Below, one piece after another: positions 1-5,782 of a stretch of DNA of 5,782 bases. Numbering within the stretch: position 1 is the stretch's first letter; the number at the start of each line of letters is the position of its first letter. Position numbers and translations under genes: made by a program. Below the pieces are notes generated by a model. That model searched no databases. It saw nothing but the letters and a program-made list of their open reading frames with translations, and had not been told where the DNA came from. The stretch is from Bacteroidia bacterium (GTDB taxonomy: Bacteria; Bacteroidota; Bacteroidia; JAESSM01; NORP286): NCBI GenBank assembly GCA_016764115.1, contig JAESSM010000209.1, positions 1 through 5,782 on the forward strand, given 5' to 3'.

Positions 1-445
1 GTCCATTTATTCTTTCTAACTCTTTCTGATAATTGGCATCTGTATATTCAATGTGCTCGAATTTCTTTTTGTCAGCATAGTTGCCTGGATTTATCCGAAC
101 TTTTTCTACAATCCTAGCAGCAATTTCTGCAGCATTGGGTGTGAAATGAATATCGGCCACTAACGGAGCTTTATATCCTTTTGCTCTTAACTGGTCTTTA
201 ATATTTTTAAGATTCTCCGCCTCGTTTTTACTTGGTGCAGTAATTCGCACATACTCACATCCAGATTCAATCATTCTAATTGACTGGGCAACAGTACCAT
301 CAGTATCCATGGTATTGGTAGTTGTCATAGATTGTATACGTATTGGATTGTTTCCACCAAGTGGAACATCACCAATACACACTTCTCGTGTTTGATATCG
401 GGAGTATTTCGTTAAATTATTGCAGTATTTGAATTGAGCACACAT
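1..445 (-). CDS. ispG: 4-hydroxy-3-methylbut-2-enyl diphosphate synthase IspG (GcpE), N-terminal part
   Basis: IspG is a cytoplasmic iron-sulfur enzyme of the MEP pathway that reductively converts methylerythritol cyclodiphosphate to HMBPP, an isoprenoid precursor. Only the first 148 codons are visible, starting at the ATG at 445-443; the gene runs off the left edge. The fragment reads as the IspG TIM-barrel N-terminus. It has the conserved IGDVPLGGNNPIRIQSMTT segment (residues 24-42), SIRMIESGCEYVRITAPS (55-72), LVADIHFTPNAAEIAA (95-110) and EKVRINPGNYAD (114-125). The DIHF and RINPGN blocks are highly characteristic of the family. The Bacteroidota enzyme is usually a long form with an insertion between barrel and cluster domain, but that part lies outside the window. 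No Shine-Dalgarno sequence precedes the start, and the promoter lies so close that the leader should be only a few bases long. It reads in the same direction as hemL, separated by a palindromic repeat. The family call is firm; completeness cannot be judged. Confidence 0.95.
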   Translation of the reverse strand, partial: MCAQFKYCNNLTKYSRYQTREVCIGDVPLGGNNPIRIQSMTTTNTMDTDGTVAQSIRMIESGCEYVRITAPSKNEAENLKNIKDQLRAKGYKAPLVADIHFTPNAAEIAARIVEKVRINPGNYADKKKFEHIEYTDANYQKELERING

Positions 446-456
446 ATTTCAGGGTG

Positions 457-490
457 CAAAGATACGAAAATGAGGGTAAATAATTTACAA
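457..490 (-). promoter_or_regulatory. Bacteroidota-type promoter of ispG
   Basis: On the minus strand TATCTTTG (464 to 457) matches the Bacteroidota -7 consensus TAnnTTTG exactly. A TTG at 490-488 can serve as the -33 element, with 23 bp between them, which is the long end of the accepted range. Transcription would begin about five bases after the -7 motif, near 452. That leaves a leader of roughly 6-7 bases before the ispG ATG at 445. The -33 element sits one base from the left end of the adjacent palindromic repeat. Confidence 0.7.
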
Positions 491-491
491 T

Positions 492-621
492 GAGTCTGTC
501 TCAAAAGTCCATTTATGTCATCCTGAAGAATTGAAGGATCTTGCTACATAGTGATATTCAGGGAACAAGATTCTTCACTACGTTCAGAATGACAGGGATT
601 TTTGACTTTTTTAGCAGCCTC
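492..621. repeat. MITE-like palindromic intergenic repeat with long hairpin
   Basis: The element is non-coding and about 130 bp long. Its two 18-bp ends (492-509, and 604-621 read in reverse complement) match at 13 of 18 positions and both end in AAAAGTC. Inside, 516-543 and 566-594 form an imperfect inverted repeat of 28 and 29 bases that shares TGTCAT-CTGAA and TGAAG-ATCTTG blocks, around a 22-base loop (544-565). From memory, palindromes containing CATTCTGAACGTAGTGAAG recur between genes in many Bacteroidota and other bacterial genomes; I could not search to confirm this. There is no transposase, so any mobility would have to be supplied in trans. No convincing target-site duplication is visible. 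The element occupies nearly all of the hemL-ispG gap, and its right end lies in the hemL stop codon. Transcribed from hemL, it would fold into a strong 3' hairpin, but the stem is not followed by a clean U-tract, so a terminator role is uncertain. Confidence 0.8.
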
Positions 622-1922
622 TATGGTGCACATATCTCATCCAAACTATCGCAAATTAGTTGAGAAGCCTTTTGTAAATCCTCTTGTGAATGTGCGGAAG
701 AAACAAACCCAACTTCATAAGCGGAAGGTGCTAAATAAATTCCTTTTTCAAGAAGTGTTTTGTGCAACACCTTGTATTTCTCTGCACCGTTTGGATCAAT
801 TTCACTGGCTGATTTGATAGTTTCTTTATCTGAAAAGGATAACCAAAATATAGAACCTTTTGAAAATACTTTTACTGAAATTCTTTTTCCTTTACAATGA
901 TCATTGATGGAATTTACAAAACCCGAAGTATTGGTATTAAGTTTATCATAAAAACCATCTTTCAGTAATTCGGTTATTTGAGCTATCCCTGCTGCCATTG
1001 CAATTGGATTTCCTGACAATGTTCCCGCCTGATACACATCTCCATCAGGAGAAATATTAGACATGATCTCAGCACTTGCACCATAGGCACCAACCGGTAA
1101 TCCACCTCCAATTATTTTTCCGTAAGTAATTATATCGGGGTGAATATTATACATTCCTGCTACTCCAGTGAATCCAAGCCTAAAACCACTTATTACCTCA
1201 TCAAAAATTAGAAGTGTTTTATTACTTGAGCAAATATCCCGCAAAAATTTCAGGTATGATTCATCTTGTAAAAGCAATCCATTGTTCGCAGGAACAGGTT
1301 CAATAATAATTGCCGCGATTTGGTCTTGATAATTCTCAAATGCTTTTGTTACAGCATCTACATCATTTAATGGAAGAACAATTGTTTCATTTGCAAAACT
1401 TTCCGGTACTCCAGCTGATGACGAAGTCCCAAAAGTTGCTAATCCGGACCCGGCTTTTACCAGTAAATGATCAGCATGGCCATGATAACATCCTTCAAAT
1501 TTGATGATCTTGCTTTTCCCGGTATAACCTCGGGCTAAGCGTATAGCTGACATGGTTGCCTCAGTCCCTGAATTGACAAATCGTATTTTTTCTATGAATG
1601 GATTGTTATCTAAGATTAGTTTAGCAAGCTCATTTTCTAATTTTGTTGGAGCGCCAAAAGATGTACCGTTATTCAATTGCTCATTTATAGCGTTTACAAT
1701 TGATGGATGCGAGTGGCCTAAAACTAAGGGTCCCCAGGAACAGCAAAAATCAATGTACTCGTTACCATCTTCGTCCCAAATTCGGCATCCTTGTCCCTTT
1801 TTTATAAACAGTGGAGTTCCCTCAACTGACTTAAATGCCCTTACAGGGGAGTTCACTCCTCCGGGAAAATATTTGATTGATTCTTTATAAAGTTCAGCTG
1901 AACATGAAGTTTCTAATATCAT
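621..1922 (-). CDS. hemL: Glutamate-1-semialdehyde 2,1-aminomutase
   Basis: HemL is a cytoplasmic PLP enzyme that isomerises glutamate-1-semialdehyde to 5-aminolevulinate, the last step of the C5 route into heme and other tetrapyrroles. At 433 residues it has the normal family length. Family motifs appear in order: YFPGGVNSPVRAF (18-30), SWGPLVLGHSHP (62-73), the cofactor phosphate-binding NSGTEAT (117-123), CYHGHADHLLVKAGSG (145-160), FDEVISGFR with the PLP-pyridine aspartate D241, TYGKIIGGGLPVGAYG with the Schiff-base lysine K269, and AGTLSGNP (299-306). All expected catalytic residues are present. These features separate it from ordinary class III aminotransferases. The ATG at 1922 overlaps the upstream gene's TGA as ATGA, which points to cotranscription and translational coupling; no Shine-Dalgarno site is evident. 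The TAG stop at 623-621 shares its last base with the end of the palindromic repeat, so the C-terminus runs right up to the element. Confidence 0.97.
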   Translation of the reverse strand: MILETSCSAELYKESIKYFPGGVNSPVRAFKSVEGTPLFIKKGQGCRIWDEDGNEYIDFCCSWGPLVLGHSHPSIVNAINEQLNNGTSFGAPTKLENELAKLILDNNPFIEKIRFVNSGTEATMSAIRLARGYTGKSKIIKFEGCYHGHADHLLVKAGSGLATFGTSSSAGVPESFANETIVLPLNDVDAVTKAFENYQDQIAAIIIEPVPANNGLLLQDESYLKFLRDICSSNKTLLIFDEVISGFRLGFTGVAGMYNIHPDIITYGKIIGGGLPVGAYGASAEIMSNISPDGDVYQAGTLSGNPIAMAAGIAQITELLKDGFYDKLNTNTSGFVNSINDHCKGKRISVKVFSKGSIFWLSFSDKETIKSASEIDPNGAEKYKVLHKTLLEKGIYLAPSAYEVGFVSSAHSQEDLQKASQLICDSLDEICAP

Positions 1923-3538
1923 TTGGTTTTCTCGTTTCTGATAAGATGTACTTCTCCAACTTTCATTTCTACGTCATTGAAAATGACCGGTAGCTTTTTC
2001 GGTGAAATTTCTAAAGTCAGAGCCTCCTCTTTATCTTTATATATAAGTGAGATTTTGTTATGTGAAAAATCATCCTTCCTAATTATCAATGAATAAGGGA
2101 TATTCGGATCTATCTTAAAAGTGAAATATCCATTTGTACTGGAAACAGTTTCACTTTTATTAAATTCTTCATCCAACAATGTTACAGAAACACCATCATA
2201 CAAGCTTTCATCTTTAATTATAAATTCCTCATTGCTATAATCAATTCTCATTATGGTATTCTTCTTAAATGAATACAGATCATCACTACCTGTCCCATTC
2301 ATTCTGTTGGATGAAAAGAATCCCTTCAGTTCAGCTTCATCCATTATTAAGCCAAATTCGATTCCTATTGTGTTAATTGGAGGGCGTAAGTTTTTAGGAT
2401 TACTCCACTTTCTTTTTTCCTTTTCTTCTGAAGAGAAAATATCAAGTCCTCCCAATCCGGGATGCCCATCAGAAGCAAAATAGATGGTTTTGTTATCAAA
2501 ATGGCAGTATGGATAGACTTCATCACCAAATGTATTGATCACTTTACCTAAGTTAAGTGGATCTCCCCATTCATTATTTTTCTTATAACACATGTAAATA
2601 TCCATACCTCCATATCCACCATACATGTCACATGAAAAGAATATTCTCTTACCATCCCTGGATAAACTCGGATAAGCTACATTGTATTTATTACTGTTGA
2701 ACTTAAAAGCACTTTGTGCTTCTGACCAATTTCCCTTGATATCTTTCTTGGTATAAAATACCTGTAACTTCCCTGCCTTGCGTTTATCATTACCGATCAT
2801 ACGAGTAAAATAAATTTCTTTCCCATCACTTGATATTGTAGCAGCGCCTTCCTGTAAATCTGAATTCAATTTTTCTAAATATAAAGGACCATCAGTAGAT
2901 AGGGTTTTAGTTAAATCAGCATAGTACAGATCAAGGAATATATTTCCATTCCTGCTATTAATAGACAATATTGATTTTTCACTTTCTGATCGTGAAGAAG
3001 AAAACACAATTCCATTGTCATAATAAACAGGAGCAAAGTCTGATTGTGCCGTGTTTAGTGATTGCACTTCCCTTACTTCCACATCATATTCGGGCTGATA
3101 CCATTTTAATGCTGAATCGCATGATTGTGCTAGTAACTGCCCTCTTGGATCATCAGGATTAGCACGGGCATATTTCCAGAATATTTTTTTTGCATCCGTG
3201 AATCTGGCAACACATTTTAGTGCTAAGCCATAATTTAGAATGGTTTCTGGATCCCGTTTGTTAACTCTATAGACTGTTTCGCAATGATCTAAAGCATTTT
3301 CAAAGTCATTTGTTACAAGGTAACACTGAGCTAATTTGGTTTGCGCCTCTAGTTTAACCTGAGCATCGTTTGAGTTGATCTCCTTTTGATAATATTGAAT
3401 CGCTTCAGCATATTTCCCAAGCTCATAGAATTTATCACCTTTTTCAAGGTTTTTTTGAGCATATGCCGCAAAAGAAAAATTGATTATAAATACGGTAATA
3501 ATCAACCCGGTTCTGCTTAATACATTCTCAATGATCAT
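1919..3538 (-). CDS. PorE-like TPR / PD40 beta-propeller / CRD envelope protein lacking an OmpA domain
   Basis: This is a predicted exported structural or binding protein. Starting at the ATG at 3538 gives 539 residues with a clean signal peptide: arginine-bearing n-region, hydrophobic LIITVFIINFSF, and cleavage at AYA|Q after residue 27. An in-frame ATG at 3571 (+11 residues) is possible. A TTG at 3640 also keeps the frame open, but it lies upstream of the likely promoter. The mature protein has TPR-like helices (about residues 30-145), then five PD40/WD40-like propeller blades recognisable by motifs such as EGAATISSDGKEIYFTR, YPSLSRDGKRIFFS and DGHPGLGGLDIF (about 167-424). A carboxypeptidase-regulatory-like beta domain follows (about 445-525). 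This order matches T9SS PorE and related Bacteroidota OmpA-family proteins. Those continue from a similar DVEMKVG segment into a peptidoglycan-binding OmpA domain, whereas this one stops there. The TGA overlaps the hemL ATG. Whether it works with T9SS is inference. Confidence 0.85.
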   Translation of the reverse strand: MIIENVLSRTGLIITVFIINFSFAAYAQKNLEKGDKFYELGKYAEAIQYYQKEINSNDAQVKLEAQTKLAQCYLVTNDFENALDHCETVYRVNKRDPETILNYGLALKCVARFTDAKKIFWKYARANPDDPRGQLLAQSCDSALKWYQPEYDVEVREVQSLNTAQSDFAPVYYDNGIVFSSSRSESEKSILSINSRNGNIFLDLYYADLTKTLSTDGPLYLEKLNSDLQEGAATISSDGKEIYFTRMIGNDKRKAGKLQVFYTKKDIKGNWSEAQSAFKFNSNKYNVAYPSLSRDGKRIFFSCDMYGGYGGMDIYMCYKKNNEWGDPLNLGKVINTFGDEVYPYCHFDNKTIYFASDGHPGLGGLDIFSSEEKEKRKWSNPKNLRPPINTIGIEFGLIMDEAELKGFFSSNRMNGTGSDDLYSFKKNTIMRIDYSNEEFIIKDESLYDGVSVTLLDEEFNKSETVSSTNGYFTFKIDPNIPYSLIIRKDDFSHNKISLIYKDKEEALTLEISPKKLPVIFNDVEMKVGEVHLIRNEKTK

Positions 3539-3598
3539 AAACGCTAATATATCATTTTTTATAATGCGCATTAAGAAATAACTACCACTTTTCAAGAC

Positions 3599-3632
3599 CA
3601 AATCTACATTCCCTTTAAGCGGAGTGATCAAA
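3599..3632 (-). promoter_or_regulatory. Promoter of the PorE-like gene and hemL
   Basis: On the minus strand TTTG (3632-3629) and TAGATTTG (3606-3599) match the Bacteroidota -33 and -7 consensus elements with a 22-bp spacer. Transcription would start near 3594. That excludes the in-frame TTG at 3640 as the start codon and favours the ATGs at 3571 or 3538. As hemL has no visible intergenic space of its own, this promoter probably drives both genes. Confidence 0.6.
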
Positions 3633-3689
3633 TTTTGCAAGGGAAATTATAGGATAGCACTATTATACTATATGGTACGCCTTATATTA
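3633..3689. other. Divergent intergenic spacer between the two promoter cores
   Basis: These bases lie between the -33 elements of the back-to-back promoters of the PorE-like gene and the lipoprotein gene. The stretch is very AT-rich, with an alternating TATTATACTATA-like run near 3661-3674. I see no gene, no RNA structure and no clean operator palindrome. Confidence 0.5.
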
Positions 3690-3720
3690 TTGACTTTCTA
3701 GGTAGTATTCATTAGATTTG
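3690..3720 (+). promoter_or_regulatory. Promoter of the lipoprotein gene, predicted leaderless transcript
   Basis: TTG (3690-3692) and TAGATTTG (3713-3720) match the Bacteroidota -33/-7 consensus with a 20-bp spacer, close to ideal. The ATG of the downstream gene starts only five bases after the -7 motif, which is where transcription normally begins, so the mRNA should have no leader or almost none. The divergent promoter for the PorE-like gene carries the same -7 octamer. Confidence 0.75.
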
Positions 3721-3724
3721 TATT

Positions 3725-4501
3725 ATGCGAAAGGTAGGTCAAGTATTGGTTATAGTAATTTTTGTCTTTTTCATGGGTAGCTGTGAAAAGGATGAAAGGG
3801 TAGAGAATCTAACCAAGGTATATTCTAGCATTGATGATTCTGAAATTAAGGATTCTGATAAAGATCATTACAATTGGGTTGCTTCTATTTGGGCAAATAA
3901 GCACAGAACTGATGATGAGATAACTATTCCGGAAGAATTATATTCAAGATACTACAATGCATTGGTGCAGATCCACAATGCAGAGGATTTGTATTACAAG
4001 GATTCGATTAGTGAAATTAATTACTCAACATTTCCTTATTATTCTGATGGTATTTCCTATTTATATTTAGAAGTAGACTCCAATGAAAGCTGGTATAATG
4101 CATGGATTGATGATAGCATCACAACTGGCAATGATTTAATAGATCAGTTGATTACTATGTATAAGTTTGAAACAATAAATTATTTGAATACAGATCAATT
4201 TTATGCTATTTGGTCAAACGAACATCCATTTTTCCAATTAAGAACGTCAAGCTATGTTAATATGGAAGAAGTTGCAAAGGAGTTTGGAAATATTCAAGGA
4301 ATCACTTACTCTAAAGATAGAAACAAACACTACTCTATATTTGTTAATATGCATTATTCTTCCTCCTATATTTCAATTACTGATAGTACAGATCGTGTGA
4401 GTATAACCTATTTCCCAGGTCAGGGTTGGACAGGGAAGACCAAATGGTGGAAATTTGCTACACTTGATAACGGAATTGTTGAGTTCGTAGAGAAGTATTA
4501 G
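3725..4501 (+). CDS. Hypothetical lipoprotein, probably surface-exposed
   Basis: The function is not recognised. The 258-residue product begins with a lipoprotein signal peptide: basic MRK, hydrophobic core VLVIVIFVFF, and the lipobox MGSC with acylated Cys20. The residues after the cysteine, EKDE, contain the K-(D/E)2 pattern of the lipoprotein export signal described in Capnocytophaga, which sends lipoproteins to the outer face of the outer membrane. The mature part is soluble-looking, acidic, rich in Tyr, Trp, Ser and Asn, and has no further membrane segment. The stretch around residues 168-196 (FFQLRTSS, then VNMEEVAKEFGNIQGITYSKD) has a strand-helix-strand pattern loosely like a subtilase prodomain or I9-type fold, which is only a weak hint. 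The near-C-terminal GWTGKTKWWKFATLDNG could be a conserved tail. It stands alone on the plus strand, with its own promoter five bases upstream, and its stop overlaps the converging AraC-type gene by 4 bp. Confidence 0.85.
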   Translation: MRKVGQVLVIVIFVFFMGSCEKDERVENLTKVYSSIDDSEIKDSDKDHYNWVASIWANKHRTDDEITIPEELYSRYYNALVQIHNAEDLYYKDSISEINYSTFPYYSDGISYLYLEVDSNESWYNAWIDDSITTGNDLIDQLITMYKFETINYLNTDQFYAIWSNEHPFFQLRTSSYVNMEEVAKEFGNIQGITYSKDRNKHYSIFVNMHYSSSYISITDSTDRVSITYFPGQGWTGKTKWWKFATLDNGIVEFVEKY

Positions 4502-5394
4502 TTAACTGCTTTATTTGCAATTACATTTAGGGATTGCCTGAAGTCATTTGGTGAAAACCCAGTATTGTTTTTGAAAAATTTGCTAAAGTGTGAAGGATCA
4601 TCAAAACTTAAAAAATATGCTATTTCCTTTGCACTCAGATCTGAATGAATGAATAGCCGTTTAGCTTCTAAAATTATCCTTTCCTGAATAATATCTACTG
4701 CAGTTCTTCCTGTTACATTCTTTAGTATCTCACTCAGGTATTTGGGTGTTACATATAATAGGTCCGCGTAATCGCTAACTTTATGCAATAGCCTAAAATT
4801 TTCTTCTAATAAAACTTTAAACTCTCTGACTATTCTCATTCCAGAAGATGTAGTTCCACTAGCAACATGTTGAGGAACTTTTTGGTAATACATTCTCTTG
4901 CATTCAATTAGTAAAATGTCCAGGTATAATCTAAGCGCTTCATCCATGTAAGCCCCATTTTTAGAATACTCCTCATCAATTTTTTTAACTACAGTTAGAC
5001 ATTTGGAATACTCTTCATCATTTAATTTTAAACTGGGTCTGTCTGTATTATATGATAAGAACGGTAGATCAAAAAGCATTTCATTTTTACCAGAGTTTAG
5101 ATAATAAAACTCTCGTGAAAACATAATAACATAACCGTGAGAATTCAAATCACGATCAACTAAGTGCACCTGCCCCGGTGAGACAAAATGTAGGCTTTGA
5201 GATTCAATTTCTAAAGTTTTGAAATCAATTTCATGTGTGCCTCCACCTTTTGTAAATAAAAAAATCTCGTAATAATTATGCCTATGTGCAATAGATGAGT
5301 CATAATTAGCCTTTACCTCTAATGGTAGTATCTTAAAAAGAATACTCGTATGATCATCCCTCGAGAAATCGTGCAAAGGAATACTGCCTGTCAT
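4498..5394 (-). CDS. AraC-family transcriptional regulator
   Basis: This is a cytoplasmic DNA-binding regulator of 298 residues, the usual length for the family. The N-terminal half is a cupin-like sensor domain: AHRHNYYEIFLFTKGGG (36-52) and LHFVSPGQVHLVD (68-80) are typical of the AraC ligand-binding barrel. The C-terminal HTH_18 domain spans about 188-287. Its first helix-turn-helix is at KVSDYADLLYVTPKYLSEILKNVTG (205-229). The second is at SAKEIAYFLSFDDPSHFSKFFKNNTGFSPNDFR (254-286), including the signature FDDPSHFSKFFK and the G-x-SPxxFR ending. The inducer and targets are unknown. The ATG at 5394 lies 12 bp after the stop of the T9SS cargo gene on the same strand, and no separate promoter motif is visible in the gap, so cotranscription is likely. 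Its TAA overlaps the stop of the converging lipoprotein gene. Confidence 0.95.
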   Translation of the reverse strand: MTGSIPLHDFSRDDHTSILFKILPLEVKANYDSSIAHRHNYYEIFLFTKGGGTHEIDFKTLEIESQSLHFVSPGQVHLVDRDLNSHGYVIMFSREFYYLNSGKNEMLFDLPFLSYNTDRPSLKLNDEEYSKCLTVVKKIDEEYSKNGAYMDEALRLYLDILLIECKRMYYQKVPQHVASGTTSSGMRIVREFKVLLEENFRLLHKVSDYADLLYVTPKYLSEILKNVTGRTAVDIIQERIILEAKRLFIHSDLSAKEIAYFLSFDDPSHFSKFFKNNTGFSPNDFRQSLNVIANKAVN

Positions 5395-5406
5395 ATTTGC
5401 TGAATT

Positions 5407-5782
5407 TTAGTGCTTAACTATCTTTTTAATTTGGCTCCATTCTTCGAATTCTACTTTAATGAAATAAATTCCAGAACTGAGCTCTGTTAAGTCTAATTTC
5501 AGGGTTTCAGCATTTTGACTGTTGTAGTATTTATATGTTTTTATTTCCTGACCAAATATTGATATTAAAGTTACAACAACTTCTTCGTTATTCCCAATAA
5601 AATCTATCAGTACCTCAAAAATACTTGTCCCAGGATTAGGGTAAATATCGATGTTAAAATTTGAAGAATTTACTTCTTCTTCAACATCTACTTGGTAGCC
5701 AACTGTAAAATTATGTTTAATTTCTGACCCAAAATCTGCTTCAAAAGTGATTATCGTTTTAGGAGATCCTGATACTCTTCTA
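5407..5782 (-). CDS. T9SS-secreted protein, C-terminal part with type A sorting domain
   Basis: Only the last 124 residues plus the TAA stop (5409-5407) are in the window; the gene continues past the right edge. The end of the protein is a classic Por_Secre_tail (type A) sorting domain. It has IDIYPNPGTSIFEV (visible residues 44-57), a beta-rich middle with LISIFGQEI (72-80), the LSSGIYFIKV signature (101-110), and a basic end IKKIVKH. Such a domain directs a protein with a Sec signal peptide through the outer-membrane type IX translocon, after which the domain is usually removed and the cargo released or anchored. Immediately before it, residues 1-32 look like the end of a beta-sandwich domain, followed by an acidic linker (VDVEEEVNSSN). 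The passenger and its activity cannot be told from this fragment. The AraC-type gene follows after 12 bp on the same strand. Confidence 0.93.
   Translation of the reverse strand, partial: RRVSGSPKTIITFEADFGSEIKHNFTVGYQVDVEEEVNSSNFNIDIYPNPGTSIFEVLIDFIGNNEEVVVTLISIFGQEIKTYKYYNSQNAETLKLDLTELSSGIYFIKVEFEEWSQIKKIVKH

Noticed and set aside
492..621. CRISPR array or tRNA-like structure in the repeat
   Set aside because: There is one inverted-repeat unit and no regularly spaced direct repeats; the fold is a simple hairpin without tRNA arms.
486..626. Target-site duplication flanking the palindromic repeat
   Set aside because: Left flank CAAT and right flank TATG share no convincing direct repeat, so the exact insertion ends cannot be proven.
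602..817. Plus-strand open frame of 71 codons
   Set aside because: It lies antisense to hemL and partly in the palindromic repeat, with no recognisable protein features; the minus-strand hemL is certain.
1310..1890. Two plus-strand open frames antisense to hemL
   Set aside because: They are shadows of the conserved hemL reading frame and show no domain, promoter or signal of their own.
2253..3162. Plus-strand open frames antisense to the PorE-like gene
   Set aside because: The minus strand encodes clear propeller motifs across this span; the plus-strand frames are low-complexity shadows.
3539..3640. N-terminal extension of the PorE-like protein from the TTG at 3640
   Set aside because: It would bury the signal peptide behind more than 30 extra residues and lies upstream of the likely transcription start near 3594.
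4501..4506. GTTAAC palindrome at the convergent junction as a terminator
   Set aside because: Six bases without a loop or U-tract cannot form a terminator; the palindrome is only the stop-codon context.

Overview
The window looks like a chromosomal segment of an AT-rich member of the Bacteroidota. The evidence is a type IX secretion (T9SS) C-terminal sorting domain at the right edge, a PorE-like TPR/PD40 envelope protein, a lipoprotein with a Bacteroidota-type surface-export signal, promoters matching the Bacteroidota TTG/TAnnTTTG consensus, and no obvious Shine-Dalgarno sites. I cannot place it below phylum level. It carries both the MEP isoprenoid pathway (ispG) and the C5 tetrapyrrole pathway (hemL).

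Layout from left to right. The left edge holds the first 148 codons of ispG on the minus strand, with its own promoter just upstream. Between ispG and hemL lies a compact palindromic repeat of about 130 bp (492-621). It has imperfect terminal inverted repeats and a long internal hairpin, and it fills almost the whole gap. hemL (621-1922, minus) follows. Its start overlaps by ATGA the stop of a TPR-PD40-CRD envelope protein (1919 to about 3538, minus) that resembles PorE but lacks the usual C-terminal OmpA-like domain. A divergent intergenic region with two back-to-back Bacteroidota-type promoters separates this pair from a plus-strand lipoprotein gene (3725-4501) of unknown function, which is probably translated from a leaderless mRNA. 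That gene converges with, and overlaps by 4 bp, an AraC-family regulator (4498-5394, minus). The regulator starts 12 bp after the stop of a T9SS-secreted protein, of which only the C-terminal 124 residues are in view.

How the genes may work together. The PorE-like gene and hemL form one tightly coupled transcription unit, although their functions have no obvious link. The T9SS cargo and the AraC regulator probably form a second minus-strand unit, so the regulator may be made together with a secreted protein. I see no phage, CRISPR or plasmid functions, no RNA genes and no complete insertion sequence. The most unusual items are the hairpin repeat that supplies the last base of the hemL stop codon, the OmpA-less PorE-like protein fused translationally to hemL, and the predicted leaderless surface lipoprotein.
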